NCBI GenBank assembly: GCA_963204915.1
Contig: CAUJHS010000061.1
Coordinates: 265,310 to 329,309 of the forward strand
Length of the DNA stretch: 64,000 nucleotides
Origin: Planctomycetota bacterium
GTDB lineage: Bacteria; Planctomycetota; Planctomycetia; Pirellulales; Pirellulaceae
Direction of reading: 5' to 3'
Position 1 is the first letter of the stretch, and every line of letters begins with the position of its first letter. This document shows, one piece after another, positions 20,701 to 29,261 of this stretch. Both the position numbers and the translations under genes were made by a program. The notes under the pieces were generated by a model that did not search any database, was not told the origin of the DNA, and saw only the letters and a list, made by a program, of their open reading frames with translations.

Positions 20701-23700
20701 CGCCTTCCACATCAAGGCCCAGGCCGTCCAGGCCAAGATCGAAGTCGATCGGCGCGCCAATGTCGTAACTCCCGGCCAAATCAAAGTCGAAGTCGAACGC
20801 CTCGGGTAACCCCGTAGCGCCTACAATGGTTTGCACGACCACGTCGTCAATGGTCACGATCGTGTCGCCGTCGGTGGTGCGATCCACCAGCCATTCCAGA
20901 CCGCCAGGGCCGAGCACATCGAACAGCGCCTGCTGCACGGTTTGTGTGCTCAGTTGCTGGGCCGCCTCCAACTCGGAGATCACGTCGCCGCGCAGCGTGT
21001 CAAGGAAGCCGCTGATTTCAGCCAATTTGTCACCCACGAGCGGCAGTTTCACGCCCAGGACTTCGCCGTCCAGTGCGTCTTGCAATAGCCGCATCACGCC
21101 ATCCCAGCCGTCAATTGTCGTGCCGAGAAGGTCGCTGATATCGAGGCTGGCAATGGCGGAGGCGAAGTCGGGCATGGTCAGGGTCATGCCGCCAAGGTTG
21201 TTCAGGTTTGCGTTGAGTGCGATCGCGCCTTGCGCCACTTCGGGCCGCGGGAAGGCGACTGGGAGCACTGCGTCGATGCGGCCATTCGCCTGCATGGAGA
21301 CAAGTGCCTCGAAGTCGAGCAACTCACCCAGGCCAATCTGGCTGGGAGCGTTCAGCAACGACAGGACCCACGTGGCCGCTTGTCCCGGCGTGCCGTTATC
21401 GAGTCGCACGGCGCCATCGCGAACGAACACGCCCAAGGGACCAATCGCCGCGTCAAGCTCGATCCCGGTCGACTCCACCATCGCCCCCAGGTTGATGCCG
21501 CTGGTATTGGCGAGAAAGAACTCGGGTGAGCCGCCATTAAGATTGATTCCAAGATCGAGCGCGACGTTGCCAAACGCGTTCATGGCGAGGGGCGCGCTGG
21601 CGCCAACATCGACGAACTGCTCAAGCACGCCGCCCGTGTAGTTGTCCAAGTCGAACGACAAATCGAGCTGGTGTGAGGTTGAAAAACCGTAGTCCAGCTC
21701 CAGCTGTAGCACGCCATTGGCAAAGACGAACTCTGCGGCGTCCAGCAGCGAATTGATGCGGTTAAGAGCTTCGTTGATCGTGGCTGGCGGATTCTGATCC
21801 AACTCTTGCGAAAGCGTTTCGAGCTTCTCGGACGTCTTGAGCAGATCGGCCAGGCTGCGGTTGATGACCGGAAGTTCGGTCTGGAACACGCTCGTGCTTT
21901 GCACGCCCTGAAGAAACTCGACGACATATTGAAGCCCATCGACAATGTACTGCATGGCCACCGACTCCAGCGCGGCGGTCAGGTCAACATCGCCCGTGAT
22001 ATTGGCCTGGAGCGTGGAAGGATCGGTAATGTCAGTCCAATTCACGACGACACGCGTATTGGCCAGCGTCACACCGCCCACGTTCGCCGTGAGAGCCAGT
22101 GGAGCGTCGAGACTGGCCAAGCCCGTGATTTCCGACGTGAAAGTAGCGTTCTCGAAACCGGCGGCAATATCGGTCGCCGTCAACGAGACGCCCACGTTCA
22201 ACGAGCCGTCGCCGTCGACTAATTCCACATTGAAAATCCCCAGCCGCGCCGAGGCGTCCAAGTCGTTAATGTTGGCCGAGATTTCGGCGCCCAGTGACGC
22301 CTCGCGAATAAAAAACCGGTCCAAGAGCGACGAGCCATCCAGCGACGCGCCCTCAATCACGCCGTTGGCGCTTTCGTCCAGAATGCCCAGTCCGGCGCCA
22401 GCTACCGAGCCGTTGATGCCCTCTACCTGCAACGCGCCGCCCAGCGCGACCGAACTGTCTTGCACCAGTCGCAGCCGGTGGCCGGCCTCATCGATAACGA
22501 CCTGCACGCGGCTGGTCGAAGCGGCTTCAATTTTGGCGGCAATCTCGCCGACGGTCTGCTCGTTGGTAAAATCGACGAGGAATGTCGAGCCATCGGTCAG
22601 GGTGAACCGCAGGTCGTCGCCGGTCGTGTTGAACGTGACGCCCGAACCGCCGTTGAGCGCCGAGCGCGGCGTATCGGCTTGGAACACGAAGTCGCTGACG
22701 TTTGGCCCCAGGTTGACGCCAAACACCAGACTCGCAGAAACCGCGGCCAGCAGATTCAACTGCGGGTTGGGAGACTGAGCGCTGCCTACTTGTACATCGG
22801 CCACGTCGCCCAGGTCCAGGTCCATCGCCAGCGGCGTCTGATGCGTCGCTTCGTAGGTCACGTCGATCCGCCAGGTCAGCTCGTGCGAATTGGGATCATA
22901 ATCGAGTCCCATGATTAAGGGACTCGCGTCGAGCGACTCCAGCAGTACATCGGCCAACTCCTGGGCCGTGCCGAATGTGGGCGCCCCGTTCTCGTCGATC
23001 AATTGCTTGAGCACTTGCGTGCGGAACGTGTGTGCGAAATCAACAATGTCGCCGACCTTCTTACCGCCAGTGAAGGGAATCTCGGCAGCAAGCGTTTCGG
23101 CGTCGTGCACGCTTTCCAACCACGTCGCCACCTCGTTGAGATACTGCACGATCATGACGGGGCTGATACCGCCGAACTTCTCAATTTCTTCAGACCCCGA
23201 GACGGTCACTTCGGGAGAGGGGCTGGTCGATAGGTCATTGTTTATGATCCGCAGAACGCCTTCATCGGTGTAACCGCCCGCCTCGGCCAGGAACGGCAAC
23301 TGCGCGTAGAGGACGCCAGTGGGGCTGACGGTTGCCTGGGCCGCCGTCAACTCGGGAATGCGCAACCGCGCGTCGCCGTCGGTATCGGGATTATTCACCG
23401 CCAAAGTCGTGTCCACATCGAGCAGCACATAGCCGTCCTCCGCATAGGCATCCAACAAGCCTACGTTCATCGGCAGTTCGACTTCTTCGGCGACAATGTT
23501 CGACTGGACGATGACCCCAGCGGCCGGCAACTGCACGAAGAAGTTTTCTTGTCCGTTAATACCAGCGTCGACGCCGAAGGTAAGTTGGAAATCGACCTTG
23601 GTCGTCAAGGGAACATCGGCCTCAACATCTTCGTCTCCTTGAATGCCTTTGGCGCCCGCACCAAGATTCGCCAGAGAGATCATGCCATTGCGAGTGGCGC

Positions 23701-25783
23701 GGAACCGTAGTTCGAACTGCGTGGCGCCATTGACGACCGAAGCCAAGACGCTTGCTGGGTCGATTTCCAGAACGAGATCATTTCCGGCGCTGACGCCGTT
23801 GAGGCTCTGCAACTCTGCGGAGAGGCCCTCGATCGTGGGCGAAGAATGAGTGTCGAAATAGTTCGCGACCTTAGCTGCCAACCCGCGCGAGAGGATGTCG
23901 CCCAGCGCTGCGCCGGCCGAATCATTCCCGAGAGGCAACGCGCCGCCGGTCGATTGCGCCCATGTAGCGAGCCGCGTCAGACCGTTGCGAATTGCGTTTG
24001 CCTGATCCGGGTCGAGCGGGCCGGTCGCCCCTTGGAGGCTCGACGCCGTCGAACTGGTCATCACAAAGAAGCTCACGCCCGGCGTGGGTCCGACCAATGA
24101 CCCCGACTCCGGAACGTCGGGCAGTGGCGCGGGCGCATTGTGAATCTTATCGAGCGGGTCGTGGGTGTTGGCGTCGCCGTCGTAATTCCAAATCTCGTCG
24201 GCGCCGCCTTGACCATTCAGCGTATCGGCGCCGCCTTCGCCCGAGAGTTGATCCGCCTCGGAGCCGCCCAAGAGCGTATCGGCGCCAGGACCGCCCGAGA
24301 GATAGTCTTTGCCACTGCCGCCGTCGAGCGTGTCTCCGCCGGTGTCGCCGAAGAGGATGTCATCGTTGGCGCCGCCCCGGAGCGTATCGACGCCCTTGTA
24401 CCCGGCCAGATAGTCGTTCCCGGCGCCTCCGTCGAGCGTATCGTCGCCTTCACCACCCTTAATCAAGTCATCGCCGCCGCGGCCGTAGATCGTATCGTCA
24501 TCGCCTTCGCCGTAGATCGCGTCTTTTCCACCGCCTCCGTAGATCGTGTCATTACCGACCCCGCCAAAAACGGTGGTCTTCTTGGTAATGGCCTCGTCGA
24601 TCTCAACGCGGTCGTCGCCTACGCCAGCGTCGATGCGAATGAGGAACTCGCCCTCGTTGGCCAGGTTCAGGTCATAATTGAAAGTGCGGATCAACGTGCC
24701 GCCGACGTTATTCGAGTACGCTTCGATCAAGACATGGATGAGGTTCGGGTTGGTCGTGTCTTTCGTCAGGCGGATCAGGTCGTGAGCGCCGGTGCCGGTC
24801 ACGTAGGCCATATCCGCCTTGCCGTTATTCTTGAGATCGACCTTACCGATGTCGGTATCGAACTTAGCCAATTGGTTGTAGTTGTTGACGTAGTCCGTAT
24901 CATGCTCGTGTTGCAGGTCGAAACGCGTGAAAATGTTATGCGTTTCACGATGATCGGTCAGGTAGCGAATCGCGTCGCCTTGAGAAAGAATGCCTTCGTT
25001 ACCATCATCTTGTTTATGGTGCAGGCCAAACGTGTGCGCGGCCTCGTGTAAGGCGGTATAGGCCAGGCTAAAGGCCAGCTTCTCGTTAAATCGCTTCGAA
25101 CCCGCGGTACCGCTGACATCGTCCAGGATGCTATCGGCAAAGACGAGCACGGCCTCGTCGGCGCCGTTGAGTTTACGGCCAAGGTCCTTCGATGCCGCAA
25201 TCCCATAGAGGTCGGTGTTTTCGCCCACCGACCCATCATGGCTGGTGAATCGCGTAGACGTAGCCGTAGTAATGAAGACGTAAGCGTCGTTCTTGCCCGT
25301 GGTTGATCGGTTGTTGAACCGCAATGACTTTTTGATGTCGTCCAGGCTGGACGCGGACGCGATCTCCACATGGATGTCGAACGGCGCGACCGCCCGTTGG
25401 ACGATCTGCTGCACCTTGTTTTCGAGCTTGACGATATCGGACTTGGTGCTGAGTCCGTTGTCGTTGTAGTCGTAGTCGAGCCGCTGGAAGTTCAACGTGT
25501 CGGTCGACCTGAGCTTGCTGCCGTCCGGTCCCCGTCCCGCCATGTCGGGACCCGTATCCGTGCCCATCACGCTGGCGAAGTCGCTTACGCTGACATCCAG
25601 TCCGCCAGCTGGTAACCCAAGGCCAAAGTCAAGGTACAGCGTGGTGGTCATAACCCGCCGATCTTCGAGCGCTTCGGCCCGCGCCAGCTTTCTAGCGCGA
25701 CGGATCGGACGCGACCGTTGTTGACTGCGGCGGGCCAATTGCCGCCCCCTGGCAAAAACATTCCACCAATTTGACGACGACAT
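14753..25783 (-). CDS. Giant secreted RTX (hemolysin-type calcium-binding) protein with metzincin-like domain
   Basis: This is a 3676-residue protein. The basic N-terminus carries RAEALEDRRVM, a LEPR-XLL-like sorting motif. A metalloprotease-like domain follows (about 48-300) with H246-E247-A-A-H250-T-F-G-L-H-H256, the HExxHxxGxxH zinc motif of metzincins. RTX nonapeptides (GGxGxDxLx, UxG) form blocks at about 408-540, 2260-2595, 2700-2860, 2960-3010 and 3095-3630. Between the first two blocks lies a repeat-poor adhesin-like region of about 1600 residues (Ala/Leu/Asp-rich, beta-prone). A coiled coil of about 85 residues (INALQTRIAELV, about 2868-2954) interrupts the RTX blocks. The final 45 residues are Tyr-rich. 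RTX repeats fold on binding calcium outside the cell; a protease or adhesin role at the surface is inference. It is monocistronic. Confidence 0.93.
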   Translation of the reverse strand: MSSSNWWNVFARGRQLARRSQQRSRPIRRARKLARAEALEDRRVMTTTLYLDFGLGLPAGGLDVSVSDFASVMGTDTGPDMAGRGPDGSKLRSTDTLNFQRLDYDYNDNGLSTKSDIVKLENKVQQIVQRAVAPFDIHVEIASASSLDDIKKSLRFNNRSTTGKNDAYVFITTATSTRFTSHDGSVGENTDLYGIAASKDLGRKLNGADEAVLVFADSILDDVSGTAGSKRFNEKLAFSLAYTALHEAAHTFGLHHKQDDGNEGILSQGDAIRYLTDHRETHNIFTRFDLQHEHDTDYVNNYNQLAKFDTDIGKVDLKNNGKADMAYVTGTGAHDLIRLTKDTTNPNLIHVLIEAYSNNVGGTLIRTFNYDLNLANEGEFLIRIDAGVGDDRVEIDEAITKKTTVFGGVGNDTIYGGGGKDAIYGEGDDDTIYGRGGDDLIKGGEGDDTLDGGAGNDYLAGYKGVDTLRGGANDDILFGDTGGDTLDGGSGKDYLSGGPGADTLLGGSEADQLSGEGGADTLNGQGGADEIWNYDGDANTHDPLDKIHNAPAPLPDVPESGSLVGPTPGVSFFVMTSSTASSLQGATGPLDPDQANAIRNGLTRLATWAQSTGGALPLGNDSAGAALGDILSRGLAAKVANYFDTHSSPTIEGLSAELQSLNGVSAGNDLVLEIDPASVLASVVNGATQFELRFRATRNGMISLANLGAGAKGIQGDEDVEADVPLTTKVDFQLTFGVDAGINGQENFFVQLPAAGVIVQSNIVAEEVELPMNVGLLDAYAEDGYVLLDVDTTLAVNNPDTDGDARLRIPELTAAQATVSPTGVLYAQLPFLAEAGGYTDEGVLRIINNDLSTSPSPEVTVSGSEEIEKFGGISPVMIVQYLNEVATWLESVHDAETLAAEIPFTGGKKVGDIVDFAHTFRTQVLKQLIDENGAPTFGTAQELADVLLESLDASPLIMGLDYDPNSHELTWRIDVTYEATHQTPLAMDLDLGDVADVQVGSAQSPNPQLNLLAAVSASLVFGVNLGPNVSDFVFQADTPRSALNGGSGVTFNTTGDDLRFTLTDGSTFLVDFTNEQTVGEIAAKIEAASTSRVQVVIDEAGHRLRLVQDSSVALGGALQVEGINGSVAGAGLGILDESANGVIEGASLDGSSLLDRFFIREASLGAEISANINDLDASARLGIFNVELVDGDGSLNVGVSLTATDIAAGFENATFTSEITGLASLDAPLALTANVGGVTLANTRVVVNWTDITDPSTLQANITGDVDLTAALESVAMQYIVDGLQYVVEFLQGVQSTSVFQTELPVINRSLADLLKTSEKLETLSQELDQNPPATINEALNRINSLLDAAEFVFANGVLQLELDYGFSTSHQLDLSFDLDNYTGGVLEQFVDVGASAPLAMNAFGNVALDLGINLNGGSPEFFLANTSGINLGAMVESTGIELDAAIGPLGVFVRDGAVRLDNGTPGQAATWVLSLLNAPSQIGLGELLDFEALVSMQANGRIDAVLPVAFPRPEVAQGAIALNANLNNLGGMTLTMPDFASAIASLDISDLLGTTIDGWDGVMRLLQDALDGEVLGVKLPLVGDKLAEISGFLDTLRGDVISELEAAQQLSTQTVQQALFDVLGPGGLEWLVDRTTDGDTIVTIDDVVVQTIVGATGLPEAFDFDFDLAGSYDIGAPIDFDLGLDGLGLDVEGAVNLDINFQMHVGFGLSRSEGFYFHSDEASELNVSLVATLPGAAATASLAFLQLTAADSATDPTHFTAMLTVDVLDPNADGRLTIAEIANASRVSDIVAARLSGEAEVNLHLTAGTTHPALPSIEADFHLLWQFDTSDPSLAGEIQAIEFNDVKINLGSFVNNVIEPVLAKIETALWPVMPVIDALTARVPVISDLAGRNITLLDLASQFGYVSPTTQGFIEAVASLTTDLPNYTGFIHLGDLTLDGEAARDAANLGKLQPTTPTTGPSAGDLVQIDDLEDRSGFSIPVLRDPAKAFALLLGRDITLVTYETPKLEFEFEYRKFFPVIGPLGVTLAGQIGAVADFAFGYDTRGLRQFVEGGFEDASVIANGFYVSDRVNADGSGKDVREVEFYGGLAAYAAASVAVAEMGVGGGLKASIGLDLNDPDHDGKVYWQEIVGQLSQGSLVNVSGELKAFLRAYVTVDLGLFTKTWEKVFAETELASFTYDPAPDATPELGEVNNGELRLNMGARAGNRLVGDTTDGDEHFQITPGSATGQVVVTFFSPQGQVSKTYNNVTRIVGDVGEGNDTIVIDTGVTAEVELRGGVGNDTLTAGGGLALLFGGDGNDTLTAGSFAATLEGGAGDDTLNGGVQSDVLKGGDGNDTLRGGGGDDLLSGGDDNDHLDGQAGNDQLDGGIGNDTLLGGDDNDTLQGGRGHDTLDGQAGHDTLVGGDGNDTLQGGIGDDLLQGDDGDDWLYGGADNDTLEGGSGEDSLFGDAGIDVLFAGIGADFLDGGADNDTLHGGTGADELRGGAGVDHLFGDEGPDALFGEDGDDWLFGGGESDELSGGAGADKLFGEAGHDLLFGYGWLPDALGNKVGNNQVADGDDALHGGDGNDVLFGGQGGDLLEGEAGADFIDGQSGEDRIRFSVTLQDVNGADTLVGGPHRDLIEIEGTDEADDLRLEQIGPGAFRVERRDRLTNELTSVFQFGLPENPLDRDIELLRVSGGKGDDVIRAIGTFNVNQVQLYGGDGNDLLEGSEGDDVLFGGVGNDTLFGFAGRDELHGGADHDTLDGGVGSDALYGEAGDDALNGGEGTDVSYGGAGNDTILAGAGILGDLMFGDDQAGASGDDTMIGGDGVDVMFGGPGNDRMEGRNSSDLLHGEGGIDTLLGGSGRDFLSGGADGDLLYATSDTPESEPAPVEDWVAVYTGLLNRETAIVGELTTIQGQINALQTRIAELVASNPTDPAIAELQVGLAQLQTRRADLSNEAAMINLAQNDVLPYQSVQVDILTGDAGDDRLEGSVYNDRLIGGSGNDVILHSAGTDMVFGGTDELLGDTTDGVNETDEYRVRGTTLTDTITIGLDPGDGSGAPIVFVNVNGVATQISHQGIEVAGVEALGGNDTVTVQFGANAAMQVNIDGGDGDDLLDASTFQDDATLRGGAGNDTLLGGLGNDLLYGDAGDDVLNGGDGLDSLNGGADNDTLTGGQGEDSLNGDEGNDLLIENVAGTVFLNHVLYYAYPFGIIEYDTLGIQIGTVWIWDGIHGVESVHLTGSDGDDNINASTFVANVTLLGGAGHDTLIGGLGHDIIDGGLGDDQVTGGMGDDTLTGGEGGWDRLIETANLNMVLTDASLAGPGIDVFSGFETARLTGGSANNTIDASQATIPVELYGGDGNDTLHGGNQADLLYGGYGNDTLFGWNGDDFMYGEDGDDWLMGGEGNDLMTGQAGNDTLYGSNGNDFLVGGQGHDSVRGEGGDDTLMGDDYTIGAGGNDYLDGGSGNDYLYGMLGADYLYGGDGADVLYGGDGNDSLDGGLGNDQLYGDAGDDTLYESDGYNTLRGGYGNDSIYGGPLADSIYGDAGNDYIEGRNGGDSIDGGADHDTIYGGNDNDWIYGGSGNDYLDGGYGNDVLSGQDGGDTLRGSYGNDSLYGGAGTDYLYGDADNDYLDGGNDYTKDYLYGGYGADEFVNYYTIIEDYYGRIRYIYQEHIGDFYSIEGDRKRNVLYGY

Positions 25784-26126
25784 AGCTCTGCTTCGATTTC
25801 AAGGAGAGGATTTCCCGATGAGTGCAGAGCGCAAAAGATTGTCGCCATGTTACCGAGAGTGCGGCGAACCACGGGAGTTCACCGGCGCCTTACCTCGGTT
25901 GGGAATGGGCGGGCCGAGATCTGGGTCGATGATCCGTTGTTATAGCCGTGCCTACCGTCGCAAACGCACTGAGACGGCATTGCAAACTGTGCCCCGAGCG
26001 GTTGAACTCCGTGTAGCCCTAGTCGGCGTCGTGAAACAGTCAGTCCACGGTTCCATCGGAACTGGCGATGTAACCGTCGAGACTCGTGGCGATGAGCAAT
26101 ACAACCTTTGGCATGGTTTTCCTCCG
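25784..26126. other. Intergenic region upstream of the RTX gene
   Basis: It contains the presumed promoter of the RTX gene. I see no gene, hairpin or repeat of note. Confidence 0.4.
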
Positions 26127-26762
26127 TCACCGTGCATTCTTCAGAGCCACGACATCGGCTCCGACGATGGCGGGCAGGTTCCGAGTGATCTTGTCCACCG
26201 GCCAGTTCCACCATTGGATCGCCAGCAGATCGTTGATAATCTCATCGGGGAAACGCTGCTTGATGACCTTGGCCGGATTGCCCCCGACGACTGAATAGGC
26301 CGGTACGTCGCTCACCACCACCGACCGGGCGGCAACAATGGCTCCATCACCGATCTTCACGCCCGGCATCACCAGCACATCGTATCCCAGCCATACGTCG
26401 TTTTCGATGACGGTATCGCCCTTGTAAGGAAAGTCGCCCGGCTGCGGCGTCACCGATTCCCAGCCATTCCCGAAGATATAGAAGGGGTATGTCGAGATTC
26501 CACTGATCTGGTGATTGGCCCCGTTCATGATGAACCGCACGCCACGGGCCAACGCACAGAACTTGCCGATGACCAGCTTGTCGCCAATGAACGGGAAGTG
26601 GTACAGCACGCACTTGGACTCGAACTGCTCCGGGCCTTCAGGATCGTCGTAGTAGCTGTAGTCACCGACCTGGATGTTTGGGTTCTTGACCAGCGGCTTG
26701 AGGAAACCGACCTGCGGGAAGCCCTTCATCGGGTGTGGATCATCACGAGACGGACCTTGCAT
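26127..26762 (-). CDS. Vat/CatB-type xenobiotic acetyltransferase (hexapeptide family)
   Basis: This 211-residue protein closely fits the streptogramin A / type-B chloramphenicol acetyltransferase family. It shows YSYYDDPEGPEQFE, then FIGDKLVIGKFCALA, the catalytic histidine H84 in MNGANHQ, the loop around FPYKGDTVIENDVWLGYDV, left-handed beta-helix hexapeptides (IGDGAIVAARSVVVSDV) and the closing VGGNPAKVIKQRF...WWNW. These trimeric enzymes transfer acetyl from acetyl-CoA to a hydroxyl of the drug. An AAGGA site lies 7 bases before the ATG at 26762; a second ATG 4 bases upstream is out of frame. The substrate is not knowable here, and environmental Vat-like proteins need not confer resistance. 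It diverges from the biosynthetic-looking cluster that begins at 27590. Confidence 0.9.
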   Translation of the reverse strand: MQGPSRDDPHPMKGFPQVGFLKPLVKNPNIQVGDYSYYDDPEGPEQFESKCVLYHFPFIGDKLVIGKFCALARGVRFIMNGANHQISGISTYPFYIFGNGWESVTPQPGDFPYKGDTVIENDVWLGYDVLVMPGVKIGDGAIVAARSVVVSDVPAYSVVGGNPAKVIKQRFPDEIINDLLAIQWWNWPVDKITRNLPAIVGADVVALKNAR

Positions 26763-27589
26763 TCATTGTTCCTTCGCAGTTTGCTTGATTTTAGCCAGGT
26801 GACGAGCAATTCCCGCCTCAGGAAGGTCAAGATAAACCACAATGCCGGCTATGTCAGCATTGACTTGGCGTTCATCTCGAAGGATCGAGTCATCTTGGTT
26901 TCGTGGCCGACTCGCTCGAACGCCCGTGACACCCCGAATCTTGTCGCCAGCCGGAACAATGGTATGGAGGAATTCATCATATGAAGCTGAAGCGGCTGAT
27001 CCGGTTGCCGTTTCACAATTTCTTCGACATGGGATGACCCGTATAAATTCGTCACCTGAATGCGAGAGCCGACGATGTCTGGCGTTCTTGTCTCGAATTC
27101 AGCGGACTTGACTCCCGGGGTTGGCTCATACCGGAACATCCGCATTAACGATCGTGGACTGGCCGAGGTTCGCCCGAAAAAACGCTCTCAAGGTCCGCCA
27201 CATCTTCGAGCTTAACGCCTAGCAGATGGTCACACCATACAAAGCAATTCGATCGTGCAAAAAGTCAACCATTGTCTCAGTGGCGTCGCCGTTTGGAACG
27301 CATGGACTACGACGTGGAGATGGCTCGTCGCCAGTATGTCGCCGTCGATCCAGACCACAGCCTGGCGGCTTAAGAGCTGGAGCGTCGTTGGGAGGAGAAG
27401 CTGCGGGAGCAAGAACGCCTGCGGCCTTCGTACCTGATTGTGGCGCGAAGTCATCTACACTTGGCGCTCCATCAACAAGTGTTTCTGTCACAATGCCGAA
27501 TCTCTTACGCTTCTTTAGGGAAATACGATTCGAGGCGCCACTCTGCGAACGCACGTGCGCCAAATTCAGAACTGAACGGGAAAAGGGCC
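26763..27589. other. Intergenic region containing a recombinase relic
   Basis: No intact gene is seen. The right half contains a short degraded serine recombinase segment (27269-27430). Open frames in 26840-27150 are not protein-like enough to call. Confidence 0.45.
27269..27430 (+). pseudogene. Serine recombinase fragment with in-frame stop
   Basis: Read from 27269 the frame gives PLSQWRRRLERMDYDVEMAR then RQYVAVDPDHSLAA, a TAA stop, then ELERRWEEKLREQERLRP. The pattern (A-x-RQY-x-AVDP...L-x-ELERRW-x-x-L) matches the coiled-coil region of large serine recombinases. The stop and the absence of flanking domains make it a relic. It lies just before the SRPBCC/KAS III cluster. Confidence 0.6.
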
Positions 27590-28231
27590 ATGAAAACCGA
27601 AGTGGTTGCGATCGACCAGCTGCCCGGAGTGCATCGAATCGAGAATTGCAGCAAGGAGGCGATGACCAGCCTGGCGATGGAGATGACCCACGCGGTTTAT
27701 CCTCACGATGAGGTCTACGGGGAGTACTGTTCGATTCAGGACTATATCAACTGCCCGCCGGAAAAAGCGTTCGAATATCTGGCCGACGTCTACACCCTTC
27801 AGGAGTGGACATACAGCCTGCGTGACTTCACGCCGATGGCGGAAGACGGCGTGGTGATCGCGACCGATCGGATCGGCGGCGCCACGAAGATTTATACGCG
27901 CGTCGTCGCGAACCGTCAGGCGATGACCGTTGATTACCACTGCGCTTGGGATCAGGGCGAACGCCTTTGGATGATCTACTTGATGCGTGTTGTGCCCGCC
28001 GAACTGGTGTTGGATCGGCCCGGTTGCGTCGTGTTGTGGACCAATTGCCGTCACCCCTACTACGACCGCAATCCCTTCCCGGAGCAGGCCCCGACAGGCC
28101 GGAAGGTCTGGGTGGGCGACATGTGGCCGTTCTTCTACGCCGGGCACAAGATCGAGCTTGACAACCTCAAGCACATCCTTGAGTACCGGCACGCCAATCG
28201 CCTGCCAATGACCGTGGGAGGTCCGCCGTGA
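27590..28231 (+). CDS. SRPBCC (START/polyketide-cyclase-like) family protein
   Basis: This is a 213-residue protein. The region YINCPPEKAFEYLADVYTLQEWTYSLRDF (about 48-77) is the typical opening of the SRPBCC fold (strand, two helices, Trp). It continues with a beta-rich middle and ends with a long C-terminal helix (GHKIELDNLKHILEYRH). The fold forms a hydrophobic pocket used by aromatase/cyclases, lipid-transfer proteins and some hydroxylation partners. The ATG at 27590 has a moderate AAAAGGG site; the frame upstream is not protein-like. It overlaps the next gene by 4 bases (GTGA), so the two are translationally coupled. In this context a cyclase or product-binding role is inferred. Confidence 0.8.
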   Translation: MKTEVVAIDQLPGVHRIENCSKEAMTSLAMEMTHAVYPHDEVYGEYCSIQDYINCPPEKAFEYLADVYTLQEWTYSLRDFTPMAEDGVVIATDRIGGATKIYTRVVANRQAMTVDYHCAWDQGERLWMIYLMRVVPAELVLDRPGCVVLWTNCRHPYYDRNPFPEQAPTGRKVWVGDMWPFFYAGHKIELDNLKHILEYRHANRLPMTVGGPP

Positions 28232-29232
28232 AGACCGTTAGCCTGATTGGCGCGGCAAGTTATCTGCCGCGGCGCATCGTCGAGAACAGTTTCTTTGGGC
28301 ATACCGATCAAGAACCAACGCACGCCATGTTCCGCGGCGTCAAACAGCGGCATCACGCGGCGCCCGATGAAACAGCCGAAGTGATGATCGTTCATGCCGC
28401 CCGCAAGCTGGAGGAACGGCTGAATATCAACCTGGCCAAAGATGTCGAGATCTTGATGACCAATGTCACCACTCCCGACCAGCCCTTCCGCGGTTGCGGG
28501 GCGGAAGTCGGCAAGGCTCTGGGCTGTCGCCCGGATTGGATCCTCGATCTCCACAACGGCGGCTGCGTATCGTTCATTGCCATGATCGCCCAGGCCCAGG
28601 CGCTGATGACCTGCCACGGCGCCAAGACGGCGCTGTTGTGCAACGTTCAGAACGCCGCGGGTCGGCTCTTCGCCCACGAAGAGACGCGCAAACTGAAACA
28701 GGCGCTCATTCCTGGCGACGGCTGCGGCGTAGGATACCTCGTCGCCTCGAATGAATCGCCGGTCCGGGCGATCGTCCAGCGGAACCACTGCGACTATGCC
28801 GGCGACATGGCTTTGGTTCGCGCGGACGGCAGCGCGTGGTGGGAGCCGAGCACCGCTTGCGCATACGTCGATTTCACCGAGGCGAAGCTCGCACAAATCA
28901 TGGGACGGGCGAATCGCATCGTCCCCGAGGCGATCCGCGAAGCTTGCCGCCGCGCAAATTTGCCCACCAGCGAAATCGGCACGCTGATCACCAACCAACC
29001 CAACCGCATTTTTCTACGCAACTGGCGCGAGGCGCTACAGACACCCAAGGAACGGCACGTTTCGACTTTCGAACAGCATGGCAACCTGTTCGGCGCCGCG
29101 TTGCCTGTATGCCTCGAGGAAGCGATCGAAAGCGGACAGTTGGAACGAGACCGTCACCTGGTGCTCGGCGGATTCGCTCATGCTGGCGATTTTGCCGCCG
29201 CCGCCGTGATCCACTGGCAAGCCCTGTCGTAA
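28228..29232 (+). CDS. 3-oxoacyl-ACP synthase III-like (KAS III/thiolase-fold) enzyme
   Basis: This 334-residue protein has the full KAS III fold. The active-site cysteine is C113 in LHNGGCVSF, and the C-terminal half has GDGCGVGYLV and FEQHGNLFGAALP with the conserved N286. The catalytic His of the HQAN motif is replaced: the sequence reads ITNQPNRIF, with N256 at that position. KAS III enzymes condense an acyl-CoA with malonyl-ACP. Relatives with altered triads act as acyltransferases or condense unusual substrates, so this is probably a specialised pathway enzyme and not housekeeping FabH. It starts with GTG at 28228, overlapping the SRPBCC gene, and is followed after 29 bases by the ThDP enzyme. 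Confidence 0.88.
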   Translation: MKTVSLIGAASYLPRRIVENSFFGHTDQEPTHAMFRGVKQRHHAAPDETAEVMIVHAARKLEERLNINLAKDVEILMTNVTTPDQPFRGCGAEVGKALGCRPDWILDLHNGGCVSFIAMIAQAQALMTCHGAKTALLCNVQNAAGRLFAHEETRKLKQALIPGDGCGVGYLVASNESPVRAIVQRNHCDYAGDMALVRADGSAWWEPSTACAYVDFTEAKLAQIMGRANRIVPEAIREACRRANLPTSEIGTLITNQPNRIFLRNWREALQTPKERHVSTFEQHGNLFGAALPVCLEEAIESGQLERDRHLVLGGFAHAGDFAAAAVIHWQALS

Positions 29233-29261
29233 CGCCGCAGGTCGTTTAGGAGATACTCACC

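Noticed and set aside
26849..27145. 98-codon minus-strand frame between the acetyltransferase and the recombinase relic
   Set aside because: No motif, ribosome site or context support.
27566..28192. 208-codon minus-strand frame opposite the SRPBCC gene
   Set aside because: It is an antisense shadow; the plus-strand frame has a recognisable fold and couples to the next gene.
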